A stretch of DNA of 55,762 nucleotides from Lysobacterales bacterium (GCA_020442465.1 JAGRJY010000057.1:1-55762); one strand, 5' to 3'. Shown: positions 9,497 to 18,812, counted from the stretch's first letter. Notes: a model not told the origin generated them from the sequence alone. Translations and numbers: made by a program.

Positions 9497-10684
9497 ATGA
9501 AACACATGCTCATGCTGGGCGGGGGCCTGCTGGCCTCGTCGCTCGCACTTGCCGCCCCGCCTCGCGACGTCGACGGCAGCTGGTACAGCCCCGTGCAGTC
9601 GGGGCATGGCCTGACCATCGAACGCATCGACGCCGACCATGCCCTGGTCTTCTGGCATGTGTTCGATCCTGAGGGCCAGCCGCTCACGCTGTACATCGAA
9701 ACGTCGATCGACGGGAACATCCTGGCCGGCGAGGCCTACGCGCCCGGCGGCATGCGCTTCGGCAGCTTCGATCCGGCCGAGTTCGTGCTGCCGCAGTGGG
9801 GGACGATCCAGATCGAGTTCACCGACTGCCAGAACGCCACCCTGCACTACGACGGCGCGCTGCCGGGCTACGGCAGCGGCGACATCAATCTGATCCGCCT
9901 GCTTCCCCTGCCGCAGACCGACTGTGCGCTGGACTGGCCGGCTGACGCCACATCCTTCGCCGGCGCGCGGGTGGCAGGTCGACTCGAAGGCAGTCTGGTG
10001 GGCGACGGCATCGCCGTCGACGTCCGCGGAGACATGGAAGGGATCGTCGATGAACAGGGACAGCTGTGGTTGGCTGCGCCCTATGCGAGCCCTGCACCCG
10101 AGGCCGACTTCGTGGTGGTCGCCGAGCCGTCGGGCGGCGTGCCCGGCAGGCCCCGTTTCAACGCGACGGCCTACGAGAACGGCTGGCTGGATCCGTTTCG
10201 CCCGCGCGCCGGTGCCAACCCCGGTGCCGCACCGCTTCGCGGCAACTTCGAGTTCAGTCTGGATGGTCGTCCCCAGCGCATCGCAGGCTACCTCTTCGAG
10301 GACGGTTCGAATGCATGGGAGGGTCGCCTGGAGACCCAGCCGCGCATCGCCGCAGAGCCGCTTCGTGCCGCCACCTACGCCATCACGGCATCGGTGCCGG
10401 GCGACACCTGGCAACTGCAGGTTCGCAGCGACCGCAGCCTGTGCGTGCTCAAGGTGGAGCTGCTGGCGCGCTGCCGGATGCAGGGTCGGATTACCGCTGA
10501 CCTGGACGACTACTTCGAGTTCGAATTGCAGGACAGCTTCGGCGACCGGCCGATGTTCCGGGGCGTCGGCCGGGCGATCTACCAGGTCGATCTGCTCGGG
10601 TTCGGCGCCGCGCCGGCCCTGCGCATGACCGCCCATAACGGCCAGACCGGCTTGCAGATCACCTTGCCTCAGCCGCGGCCCTGA
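9497..10684 (+). CDS. Secreted protein with N-terminal WYxPxxSGxG domain
   Basis: 395 residues from the ATG at 9497, chosen because it gives a clean signal peptide (MKHMLMLGGGLLASSLALA then APP); the frame is open upstream to 9353. Immediately after the signal peptide comes a short domain with GSWYSPVQSGHGLTIE and then FWHVFDPEGQPLTLYIE. The same signature occurs in the genes at 21983 and 43456. The remaining roughly 290 residues match no family known to me; they contain two cysteine-bearing segments and appear rich in beta strands. Likely periplasmic or exported. Function unknown. Confidence 0.75.
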   Translation: MKHMLMLGGGLLASSLALAAPPRDVDGSWYSPVQSGHGLTIERIDADHALVFWHVFDPEGQPLTLYIETSIDGNILAGEAYAPGGMRFGSFDPAEFVLPQWGTIQIEFTDCQNATLHYDGALPGYGSGDINLIRLLPLPQTDCALDWPADATSFAGARVAGRLEGSLVGDGIAVDVRGDMEGIVDEQGQLWLAAPYASPAPEADFVVVAEPSGGVPGRPRFNATAYENGWLDPFRPRAGANPGAAPLRGNFEFSLDGRPQRIAGYLFEDGSNAWEGRLETQPRIAAEPLRAATYAITASVPGDTWQLQVRSDRSLCVLKVELLARCRMQGRITADLDDYFEFELQDSFGDRPMFRGVGRAIYQVDLLGFGAAPALRMTAHNGQTGLQITLPQPRP

Positions 10685-10839
10685 GGTGCTCGCTGCCTCG
10701 AGAACTTGGTTGGATCGAGTGCGGCGCTGACCTGAGAAGAGGGCGGCGGTTCGCCACGCCAGGCGGACCGTCGCCTTGCGGCAGACGCGAGGCGTGATTC
10801 AATGGCGGCCCCGGACCGAGGGCCGCCGAACGCTTTCTC

Positions 10840-11574
10840 ATGAATGCTGACCTGTTGCTCTGGCTGAGCGTGCTGATCTTTCTGGTCGCGATGCTCTACG
10901 CCTCGGTTGGCCACGCCGGCGCCAGCGGCTACATCGCGGTGATGTCCTTGCTCAGTCTGTCCCCGGAGTTCATCCGGCCGACGGCGCTGACCCTGAACAT
11001 CCTGGTGGCGAGCCTGGGTACCTGGCAGTTCGCCCGCGCCGGACATTTTTCCTGGCGCACGTTCTGGCCGTTCGCCGCACTGGCACCGCTCACCGCCTTC
11101 GTCGGGGGCTATCTCGCCCTGCCGGCGCAGGTCTTCAAGGTCATCATCGGCGGGGTGCTGCTGTTCTCCGCCTGGCAGCTGCTGGTGCGCATCCACGTCG
11201 AGCAGGCGGCACGACTGCCGCGCGTGCCGGTGGCGCTGGCGACGGGTGCCGCGCTGGGCCTGCTGTCGGGGCTGACCGGCACGGGCGGCGGCATCTTTCT
11301 CACCCCGCTACTGCTGCTGATGGGCTGGGCGACGCCGAAGACTGCGGCGGCGGTCTCCGCCCTGTTTATCCTGATGAATTCGACCACCGGGCTGATCGGC
11401 AACGTGGTGTCGACCGGACGCTTTCCCGACTTCGCGCTGCCACTGCTGCTTGCCGCCGGCGTCGGTGGTTTGGCCGGCGCGCACTTCGGCAGCCATCGTG
11501 CGAGCAGTCGGGCGATCAAGGCCCTGCTGGCGGCCGTGCTGGTGGTGGCCGGCATCAAGCTGCTGCTGTTCTGA
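10840..11574 (+). CDS. TSUP (TauE/SafE family) membrane permease
   Basis: A 244-residue hydrophobic protein with about seven to eight membrane segments. It has the internal-repeat hallmarks of the TauE/SafE family: an N-terminal VGHAGASGYIAVMSL and a second-half GLTGTGGGIFLTPLLLLMGW. Members export sulfite, sulfoacetate or related organosulfur anions, but the substrate here cannot be told. The stop is followed by a Shine-Dalgarno-like TGAGGAGGA for the next gene, so the two are probably cotranscribed. Confidence 0.85.
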   Translation: MNADLLLWLSVLIFLVAMLYASVGHAGASGYIAVMSLLSLSPEFIRPTALTLNILVASLGTWQFARAGHFSWRTFWPFAALAPLTAFVGGYLALPAQVFKVIIGGVLLFSAWQLLVRIHVEQAARLPRVPVALATGAALGLLSGLTGTGGGIFLTPLLLLMGWATPKTAAAVSALFILMNSTTGLIGNVVSTGRFPDFALPLLLAAGVGGLAGAHFGSHRASSRAIKALLAAVLVVAGIKLLLF

Positions 11575-11583
11575 GGAGGACGC

Positions 11584-12135
11584 GTGCTGAGACTCAATTG
11601 CGGTTCCGGTGGGGTGCGGTTCGACGGCTGGATCAACCTGGACGCCGATCCGGCCGCCGAACCGGACGTGCTGGTGGATCTCGGCAAGACGATTCCCTAT
11701 CCGACAGCCAGCGTCGATTTCATTCATTCGGAAGATTTCGTGTCGTGCCTGCCCGACATGCCATCGGTGCGCACGTTCCTGCGCGAGGCGCATCGCGTGC
11801 TCAAGCCGGGTGGGGTGATGCGCCTGCTGGTGCCCAGCCTGGACCGCCTGGTCGAGGCGTTTCGCGACCAGCCCGGCTGGCTGATCGAACATTGGAACCG
11901 CGCAGTCGGCGTGCCGCTGCAGCCGGAAACCGCGGGGCATCTGCTCAATCTCGCGCTCAAACTCAATCCCGGTTTCATGTTCGACGTCGCCACCCTGCGC
12001 CTGCTGCTTTCCGAGTGTGGATTCGCCGCGCGCGAAGTGCTCTACAACGAGAGTCCGCATGCCGATCTGCGCGGGCTTGATCTGCGCCGGCCGGAGCAGA
12101 GCATCAGCATGTACTGGGAGTGCGATCCGGTCTGA
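11584..12135 (+). CDS. SAM-dependent methyltransferase (type 11-like)
   Basis: 183 residues from a GTG start preceded by TGAGGAGGA at 11572-11580. The N-terminus LRLNCGSGGVRFDGWINLD and the later FLREAHRVLKPGGVMRLLVP are the typical first and post-motifs of small glycan- or lipid-associated methyltransferases. It lies 9 bases after the TSUP permease gene and faces the diguanylate cyclase gene tail to tail. The substrate is unknown. Confidence 0.8.
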   Translation: MLRLNCGSGGVRFDGWINLDADPAAEPDVLVDLGKTIPYPTASVDFIHSEDFVSCLPDMPSVRTFLREAHRVLKPGGVMRLLVPSLDRLVEAFRDQPGWLIEHWNRAVGVPLQPETAGHLLNLALKLNPGFMFDVATLRLLLSECGFAAREVLYNESPHADLRGLDLRRPEQSISMYWECDPV

Positions 12136-12244
12136 GACGTTCGGGCGTCGTCAGCCCGGTCGCCAGGCACGTTGCATCGGTGAGTGACGCACCGCATGCG
12201 CACGCACCACGACTCGTCGAGCAACGCCGCCCGGCCCGGTGCGC

Positions 12245-13819
12245 TCAGCGCCGGCTCGTACCGGACTTCGTGCTCTGCTTGTGTCGGTACATGCGCTGAT
12301 CGGCCAGCGCGACCCAGTGCTCGACGTCGTTCGACGCCGTCTCCGCCGACCATTCGACCACGCCGTAGCTGAAGCTGATCTCGAACGGTCGTCGGCGCGC
12401 GTGCCGCGACAGCCTGAGCTGTGCGGCCTGCAGCAGCGCCTCGGCGGCATCGGCATCGCTGCCAAGCAGGATCACCAGCAGCTCGTCGCCGCCCATGCGG
12501 GCGATATTCGTGTGCCCACCCACCTCGTGAGCGATCGATTCGACGACCTCGCAGATCATCCGGTCGCCGGCGTCGTGGCCGTGCACGTCGTTGACCTGTT
12601 TCAGGTCGTTGATGTCGACGTAGGCTATGCTCAGCACCGAGCGCTGGCGTGCGGCGCGGTCGATGACTTCGCCCAGGCGGTTCAGGCCGGCACGGCGACT
12701 GAGGGTGCCGGTCAGTGCGTCGGCGTTGGCCAGGCGCTCGAGTTCCTCAGCCTGTGCGGCGATCGCGGCATTGCTGCGCTCGAGCTTGGCGTAGCTCTGT
12801 TCGAGATCGCCGGCCAAACGGTCAAGCCGGCGCGAAATCACCCGGCCGAAGCCGGCGGCCAGCAGCAGCGAGAGCACCGAGCCGCCGAGAATGAGCAGGA
12901 GAATCTGATCGCGCAGAGCGTAGTGATCGGCCAGCACTTCGGCCTCGCGCGCCTGCGCGGCGACCATCCAACCGTTCGACAGCCGTCGATAGGCCAGCAT
13001 CCAGCGGTTGCCGCCGCCGGTGAACGCGACGTGCCCTTCGCTCTGCGCGGGGTCGCGCAGCTGCTGCAGCACCGCGTCGCTGATGCCCGGATAGACCGCG
13101 GCGAGCTGCCTGCCCTGCTCGCCGGGGTGGAACAGCAGGTCCAGATCAGCGTTGAGCAGCACCAGGTGACCGGTCTCGTACAGCCGCACACGACTCATCT
13201 CGCGATACAGATCGTCCATGAACAGCTCGGACCCGGCGACGCCGACCGTCTGATCGTTCCAGCGCACCGCACGGCTGTAGGTGACGATCTGTCCCCATCC
13301 CGGCCAGTCGTAGGGTCGCGTCCAGTTCGCCGTGCGCGGGCCCTGCATGATCGCGGCGAACCACTCGTCGTCGCCGTGGCCGGTCGCCCGCACGTCGAAC
13401 TCGGGTTCCTCGCCGAGGCGACCGTCGCGCACGTAGTAGCTGATGTGCAGTATGTGCCCGAGCACGCGCGGGTCGAAGTGCACCCAGGCCGAGGCCAGGC
13501 CCGACGCGCGCATACCCTGCAGCGCCCGTTCGGCCAACAGCGCGCGGTGCGCGCGGGCCACGGATTGATCCGCGCGCGCTGCGTCGAAGTCGAGATCCTC
13601 GACGGCGAGTCCGGCAAGGTGTTCGACGAACCCGGTCACGTGTCCAATGCGCTGGTCGATCGCCAGCGCGTGGCGATCGGCGAGCTCCTGCAGGTGCTGA
13701 CGCGACTGTGCCAGCGTCTGCGCGTTCGAACGCAGCAGCGCCACGCCGCCGACAATCGCCGCGGTACCTGCCGCGGTCACGCCGACGGCTATGAGCAGAA
13801 ATGTGGCCGCACGCTTCAT
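12245..13819 (-). CDS. Membrane diguanylate cyclase with periplasmic sensor
   Basis: 524 residues. An N-terminal membrane helix (about 5-28) is followed by a roughly 270-residue extracytoplasmic Cache-like sensor, a second helix (ILLLILGGSVLSLLLAAGFG), a short coiled-coil (LEQSYAKLERSNAAIAAQAEEL) and a GGDEF domain starting at ANADALTGTLSRRAGL. The active-site loop reads RMGGDELLV, a GGDEL variant of GGDEF, with the metal-binding Asp in YVDINDLKQVND. No RxxD inhibitory site precedes the loop. It should make c-di-GMP in response to an external ligand. It lies 175 bases downstream of the polysaccharide deacetylase on the same strand. Confidence 0.88.
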   Translation of the reverse strand: MKRAATFLLIAVGVTAAGTAAIVGGVALLRSNAQTLAQSRQHLQELADRHALAIDQRIGHVTGFVEHLAGLAVEDLDFDAARADQSVARAHRALLAERALQGMRASGLASAWVHFDPRVLGHILHISYYVRDGRLGEEPEFDVRATGHGDDEWFAAIMQGPRTANWTRPYDWPGWGQIVTYSRAVRWNDQTVGVAGSELFMDDLYREMSRVRLYETGHLVLLNADLDLLFHPGEQGRQLAAVYPGISDAVLQQLRDPAQSEGHVAFTGGGNRWMLAYRRLSNGWMVAAQAREAEVLADHYALRDQILLLILGGSVLSLLLAAGFGRVISRRLDRLAGDLEQSYAKLERSNAAIAAQAEELERLANADALTGTLSRRAGLNRLGEVIDRAARQRSVLSIAYVDINDLKQVNDVHGHDAGDRMICEVVESIAHEVGGHTNIARMGGDELLVILLGSDADAAEALLQAAQLRLSRHARRRPFEISFSYGVVEWSAETASNDVEHWVALADQRMYRHKQSTKSGTSRR

Positions 13820-13994
13820 GGCTGGCCCATGCCCCCCTTTGGCCTGGCCGTGCTGGGCCTATTGTGCGCGAAAAAGCCGGGGGATGCGGCCTGTTTCAGG
13901 CGGAACCGGTTCGCCGGTGCCCCGTCGACCGGACCGGTCCGTGGAATTCGCGACGAAAGCGCCGTCGCCGGGCGGACGCGCGGCGGCGCAGTGC

Positions 13995-14822
13995 CTAGCC
14001 GCGCAGGATGGCGCCGAGCTGCTCCGGCGTCTGCCAGTGTGCGGCATGCACGAATCGCGGCAGGAACCAGCGCGAGCTGTGCGGGTGGCAGTACCCGGGC
14101 TCGACCGAGACCGCGCCGACGATGCCGTGGCGGTGTTCGAATCGGGGCAGGTACTCGTCGCGCAGATAGTCGCTGGTCTGTCCGTAGGGATAGGCGAACA
14201 GGCGCGGTCGTTCTCCGCACAGCGCGGCGATATGCGCGCTGGCCTGGTCGATCTGGAAGCGGCAGCTGGTCTCGTCGTCGACGGCGTGAAAGTGGCCGAG
14301 CTGCGGATCGCTGCCGTCGCCCAGCGCCTCGTGGCGGTGATCCCAGCCGTGACTTTCGATGGCGAGCAGGCCGCTGTCTTGCGCCGCTCGCCACCAATGG
14401 TCGTGCATCCAGTCGTGGCCATCCATCGCGCTACGGCTGATCGCGGTGCGCGCCGACGCGTCGGCAATCACGAACGAGGAAGCCGCGACCGGTGACGCCT
14501 CCGGGTGCGCCGCCCAGTGTTCGCGCAGAATGCGGGCGAAACCCGGCTGCGGGCCGTGCTCGGGATGATCGATGTCGAGCCAGTCGAAATCCGGTCCATC
14601 ATCGAAGCTGATGCAGACCACACGGTCCAGATCGGGCATCGCTGCGCGGCCTGCCAGCGCCTCGACGAGCTGCGGCAGCGGCACGATGCGGCGACCGGAA
14701 GCGGCGACGCGGGCGAGGTCGTCCTTCAAGGCCACGTGCGAGTTGTTCGCGTAGTCGCTGCCGAACAACAGCTGCGAGTGGTAGGTCAGGATCGGGCAGG
14801 ACGCTGTCGTACTGGCGGACAT
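13995..14822 (-). CDS. Polysaccharide deacetylase (carbohydrate esterase 4-like)
   Basis: A 275-residue NodB-type deacetylase. It has CISFDDGPDFDW (catalytic base and metal Asp), IESHGWDHR (metal-binding His pair) and RLFAYPYGQTSDYL (substrate groove), preceded by the usual PILTYHSQL start. No signal peptide is evident, so it may act in the cytoplasm or be exported by another route. It starts 16 bases after the ABC transporter ATPase stop, which ties it to export of a surface glycan carrying N- or O-acetyl groups. Confidence 0.87.
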   Translation of the reverse strand: MSASTTASCPILTYHSQLLFGSDYANNSHVALKDDLARVAASGRRIVPLPQLVEALAGRAAMPDLDRVVCISFDDGPDFDWLDIDHPEHGPQPGFARILREHWAAHPEASPVAASSFVIADASARTAISRSAMDGHDWMHDHWWRAAQDSGLLAIESHGWDHRHEALGDGSDPQLGHFHAVDDETSCRFQIDQASAHIAALCGERPRLFAYPYGQTSDYLRDEYLPRFEHRHGIVGAVSVEPGYCHPHSSRWFLPRFVHAAHWQTPEQLGAILRG

Positions 14823-14838
14823 CGCGCAAACGTCCTGT

Positions 14839-16029
14839 TCAGGACCAGCTGCGCGGCAGGTCGAGCAGGCCGTACTGGCGACTCGCTCCGCGGATCACCA
14901 GCGCGCGGGAGAACGGGTCGAACAGGCGGATCGCCTCCGGATCCATCGGATGGAAGTGCATCACGTAGTGCCCGGGCAGCAGCGCGCCGAGGTCGATCTG
15001 CAGGCGGTAGCGCACCGTGCCGGCATTCATCCGCTCGGCCTGCGCGCCGTCGATCTCGCTCGACGTGTTGAACACCGCGGTACCGTCTGCGCGCTCGATG
15101 CCCAGGCACAACTGCGGCACCTGTGCGTCGGGCGTGTAGATATCGACTTCGACGTCGAGGCGGCCGGGCTGCGCCATCGTATGCGGCGTTTCGCCACCTT
15201 CGCCGTCGAGCGCGGCGCGGGTGACCTCGAACAGCTCGCTGCTGCCACGCGGCCCTTCGACGCGCTGCTCACGCGCGCTCTTGCGCTCGTGGTAGGCCAG
15301 GTAAGCCTGGGTGACGTCGAACACCTCGCCATAGGCTTCGACCTTGCCGCCATGCAGCCACAGCGCGTGCTTGCACAGCTTCTGCACGTGGTACATCGAG
15401 TGGCTGACCAGCAGCAGGGTGCCACCGTCGGCGAGGTAGGATTCAATCCAGCGGATGCACTTCTTCTGGAAACTCTCGTCGCCGACCGCGAGCACCTCGT
15501 CGGTGATCAGCAGCTGCGGCCGCACCGCGGCGATGATGGCGAAGCCGAGCCGCACGACCATGCCCGACGAGTAGTGCTTGACCGGCGCGTCGATGTGCTC
15601 GCCGATGTCGGCAAACTCGAGAATCTCGGCTTCGCGCGCGCGAATGTCGGCAGCGCTCCAGCCCATCAGTCCGGCCGACAGGGCGATGTTCTCGCGACCG
15701 CTGCGCTCGATGTCGAATCCGGCGCCGAGTTCGAGCAGGGCGCCGATCGAGGCGTGGCGATCGAGCATGCCGCCACTGGGCGAGAGCACACCGACCAGCA
15801 GCTTGAGCAGGGTGGACTTGCCGGCGCCGTTCTCGCCGATGATGCCCATCGACTCGCCCGGGCGAATCGTGAACGACACGTCGCGCACTGCCCAGCTGCG
15901 TCCGATCGGTCGCCCGACGATCAGGCGCAGCAGCGCCTGCAGGCGCTGGCGCGGACCGCCCGCGGTGGGAAAGGCCTTGCCCAGTCCCTCGGCGACCAGC
16001 AGCGGTGACGTCGGCGGCGCGGAGCTCAC
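14839..16029 (-). CDS. ABC transporter ATPase for polysaccharide export (Wzt-like)
   Basis: 396 residues from a GTG whose bases overlap the permease TGA (GTGA at 16026-16029); the longer open frame upstream only shadows the permease. Walker A is GENGAGKST, the signature is HYSSGMVVRLGFA, Walker B is QLLITDEVLAVGD and the switch His is in LVSHSMYHV. After about residue 255 there is a C-terminal beta-sandwich-like domain (from VTRAALDG) like that of Wzt, which recognises the end of the exported glycan. With the permease it forms an inner-membrane exporter for O-antigen-type or capsule polysaccharide. Confidence 0.9.
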   Translation of the reverse strand: MSSAPPTSPLLVAEGLGKAFPTAGGPRQRLQALLRLIVGRPIGRSWAVRDVSFTIRPGESMGIIGENGAGKSTLLKLLVGVLSPSGGMLDRHASIGALLELGAGFDIERSGRENIALSAGLMGWSAADIRAREAEILEFADIGEHIDAPVKHYSSGMVVRLGFAIIAAVRPQLLITDEVLAVGDESFQKKCIRWIESYLADGGTLLLVSHSMYHVQKLCKHALWLHGGKVEAYGEVFDVTQAYLAYHERKSAREQRVEGPRGSSELFEVTRAALDGEGGETPHTMAQPGRLDVEVDIYTPDAQVPQLCLGIERADGTAVFNTSSEIDGAQAERMNAGTVRYRLQIDLGALLPGHYVMHFHPMDPEAIRLFDPFSRALVIRGASRQYGLLDLPRSWS

Positions 16030-16793
16030 AGGAAATCCTCCACGTGCCGGCGCAGGCGCAGGTAGGTGGCGATGCCGAGCAGCGAGACCGCGGTGGCGCT
16101 GGTCAGGCCCACCACGAAGCCGGCTGGCCAAGGCGCGCCGAGCGCAATCTGCCGGATCGTGCCGATCGGCCAGGTCACCGGATTGAGCTGCAGCCAGCGG
16201 CTGACGAATTCGGGCAGCGCGGACAGCGCGAAGAAGATCGGCGCGCTGAACATCATCGCGGTCATCAGGTAGGGCACGATCTGCGCCACGTCGCGGACGA
16301 ACACGTTCAGGGTCGCCAGGCCCAGGGCCATGCAGCAGGCGACGACGAACAGCAGGGTCCACGGCAAAAGCAGCCAGGGAAGGTGCGACCAGGCGATGGC
16401 GTCGCCGTTGAAGGCGAGTACCAGCACGACCAGCACAAAGCCCACGCCGTGCATGGCGAAGGCGACAACGACCCGGGCCAGTACCAGCTGCCAGTACGGA
16501 ATCGCCACCTTGCCCAGCAGCCCGGCGTGATCGACCAGCGCCGTCGCCGCCCGGCCGACCGCCTCGGAGAACGCAAACCAGGGCCACATGGCCAGCGCCA
16601 GAAAGGCGAGGTAGCTGATCGCGCCGAGGTCTTGCGGGGCGCGCGCGTTGAACACATGCACGAACAACAGGCCGAACAGGCCAAGCTGCAGCAGCGGCAG
16701 CACCAGCGCCCAGGCGGTGCCGACGACGTTGCCGGTGAAGCGTTCCTCGAAATCCTGGCGCACGAACAGGCGCAGGCCGGCCATCGGCTTCAT
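16026..16793 (-). CDS. ABC-2 type polysaccharide export permease (Wzm-like)
   Basis: 255 residues with about six membrane helices and the ABC-2/TagG start pattern: FVRQDFEERFTGNVVGTAW (coupling region), then LGLFGLLFVHVFNARAP. The C-terminal LNPVTWPIGTIRQIALGAPW is strongly typical of this family. First gene of the operon permease - ATPase - deacetylase. The 219 bases upstream to the next gene hold no clear signal. No glycosyltransferase is present nearby, so the glycan must be made elsewhere. Confidence 0.9.
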   Translation of the reverse strand: MKPMAGLRLFVRQDFEERFTGNVVGTAWALVLPLLQLGLFGLLFVHVFNARAPQDLGAISYLAFLALAMWPWFAFSEAVGRAATALVDHAGLLGKVAIPYWQLVLARVVVAFAMHGVGFVLVVLVLAFNGDAIAWSHLPWLLLPWTLLFVVACCMALGLATLNVFVRDVAQIVPYLMTAMMFSAPIFFALSALPEFVSRWLQLNPVTWPIGTIRQIALGAPWPAGFVVGLTSATAVSLLGIATYLRLRRHVEDFL

Positions 16794-17012
16794 GCGCTCG
16801 GCGGCCTGGGTTGCGGGGCGCCCGGACAGGGCATGGGCAGGGTGGAGGTCAGCAAGCGGAGTCGGTGCTCGAACGGGAACAGGGGCCGCGCGGGGCGGGC
16901 GTGCATTCTACGGCAGGACGCGCCGCGCCCCGAGGCCAGGCAGGCGACCGGGTGCGCCGCAACGAAGACGTGCCGACGGGCGAGGCCTTCGACCGGCGAC
17001 CACGCGCCGAGT

Positions 17013-18677
17013 TCAGTCGGCGCGCACGCGCCAGACTTCGGCCAGCGAAATGCGGCCTGCGCGCGCCAGTTCGAGCGCCGACTCGGTGATCGTGCGCATG
17101 CCGCCGGCGTGGGCGGCCTCGTGGATGCGGTCGGCTTCGGCGCCGGGCACGATCAGGCTGCGCAGGTTCGCATCCACGCACAACAGTTCGTACACCGCGG
17201 TGCGTCGGAACACGCCGAGGCCGTTGCACTTCGCGCAGCCCGATCCATGGAAGAACACCTCGTCTTCGGCGACGCCGAGGTAGGCGCGCATCTCGGCGTT
17301 GACCGGCTCCTCACCGCGGCAATGCGGACAGATCAGTCTGACCAGCCGCTGTGCCATCACCGCGAGCAGCGAGGCGCGCAGCAGGTAGGCCTCGACGCCG
17401 AGATCGAGCAGGCGCGTGATCGTGCCCGCCGCGGTATTGGTGTGCAGCGTGGAGAGCACGAGGTGGCCGGTCAGCGCGCTCTCGACCGCGATCTCGGCAG
17501 TTTCGCGGTCGCGCACTTCGCCCACCATGATCACATCGGGGTCGTGGCGCAGGAAGTTGCGCATCGCGCGTGCAAAGGTGAAGCCGGCCGCGCGATTGAC
17601 CTGCATCTGCTGGACGCCGGAAATATGGAACTCGACCGGGTCCTCGATGGCGAGGATGTTGATCGCCTGTTGGCGCATCGCCAGCAGCATGGCGTACAGC
17701 GTGGTGGACTTGCCGCAGCCGGTCGGTCCGGTGGTCAGGAACATGCCGTGGCTGGCTTCCATGATCGCGTCCAGACGCTTGCGGTCGGCAGGTGACAGCC
17801 CGATGTCGTCGAGCAGCTTGAGGCTCTCCTCGGTATCGAGCAGGCGCACGACGACGCTTTCGCCGAATACCGTCGGCAGCACCGAGATGCGCAGGTCGAC
17901 GCTGCGTCCGTCGTCGAGCACGAAACTGCTGCGACCGTCCTGCGGCAGGCGGTGCTCGGCGAGATTCATCGCGCCCAGCACCTTGATGCGCGAGACCAGC
18001 GCTGGCGCCAGGCCGGGCAGGAACACGCGCACCGGCACCATCTCGTCGTCGATGCGGTACAGCAGCTCCAGGCCGTGTTCGGTCGGACGCAGGTGCACGT
18101 CGGAGGCGCGGCGGTAGACCGCCTGTTCGATCACCCCGTGAATGACCTTGACCACCGGCTGCTCGCGCGCCAGCCGCTCGATGTCGTGCGCCGTGCCGTG
18201 CCAGGCCTGCGCATGCGGATCCAGACCGAGCTGGCGGGCGACGTCGGCATCCTCGGCGTTGTCGTAGCCGTGGGCGATGGCTTCGCGCATGGCTCCGCGC
18301 GTGGCCAGCAGCAGCGACACCCGAAAGCGTGAGACGAAATCGAGCGCGGCGAGGGTTTCGACGTTGCCGGCGTCTTCCACCGCGACGGCCAGGGTGGCTT
18401 CGCCGCGCCACAGCGGCATCACCCGAAGCTGCCGGGCAACGTCGGCGGGGATGCTGGCCAGTGCGCGCGAACTCGATTCGAAACGACGCAGGTCGATCAA
18501 TGGAATGCCGAACGCGCGCGCCTGGTCGAAGGCCGCGCCGGCGTCGTCCTCAGGGCTGGCCGCGCACCAGTGCTCGCGGCTGACCTGTGGCAGCCGGGAG
18601 AGGTCGGAAGGATGTTCGAGATGCTCCTCGATTTCCTCGAGTCGGGTCACCAGGGCCCAGGTATCGCCTGCACTCAT
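17013..18677 (-). CDS. GspE/PilB-family secretion ATPase, orphan
   Basis: 554 residues from the ATG at 18677 (MSAGDTW); the frame is open further but overlaps the divergent gene. The N-terminal MshEN-type domain (about 40-145) contains GIPLIDLRRFESS and SIPADVARQLRVMPLW. The ATPase core has Walker A GPTGCGKSTT near residue 311, a Walker B region around DPDVIMVGEVRDRETAE, and a zinc site CPHC/CAKC at about 449 and 479. These are the marks of type II secretion or type IV pilus assembly ATPases. No pseudopilin, pilC or secretin gene is adjacent, so it may serve a system encoded elsewhere. Confidence 0.87.
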   Translation of the reverse strand: MSAGDTWALVTRLEEIEEHLEHPSDLSRLPQVSREHWCAASPEDDAGAAFDQARAFGIPLIDLRRFESSSRALASIPADVARQLRVMPLWRGEATLAVAVEDAGNVETLAALDFVSRFRVSLLLATRGAMREAIAHGYDNAEDADVARQLGLDPHAQAWHGTAHDIERLAREQPVVKVIHGVIEQAVYRRASDVHLRPTEHGLELLYRIDDEMVPVRVFLPGLAPALVSRIKVLGAMNLAEHRLPQDGRSSFVLDDGRSVDLRISVLPTVFGESVVVRLLDTEESLKLLDDIGLSPADRKRLDAIMEASHGMFLTTGPTGCGKSTTLYAMLLAMRQQAINILAIEDPVEFHISGVQQMQVNRAAGFTFARAMRNFLRHDPDVIMVGEVRDRETAEIAVESALTGHLVLSTLHTNTAAGTITRLLDLGVEAYLLRASLLAVMAQRLVRLICPHCRGEEPVNAEMRAYLGVAEDEVFFHGSGCAKCNGLGVFRRTAVYELLCVDANLRSLIVPGAEADRIHEAAHAGGMRTITESALELARAGRISLAEVWRVRAD

Positions 18678-18812
18678 CGTCGTCGGTGCTCCGGGTGTGA
18701 TGCCCCTACGATGCACGATATTCGCCGGCACGGACTTGATCCAGATCGAACCGGCTCCGTGGGTACGGGAAGTGCGCAGCGGCGGGCCGGTCGGCCGGGC
18801 TAGACTGTGCGC

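Noticed and set aside
12239..14440. 733-residue plus-strand frame
   Set aside because: Antisense to the diguanylate cyclase and deacetylase genes, which have complete catalytic motifs.
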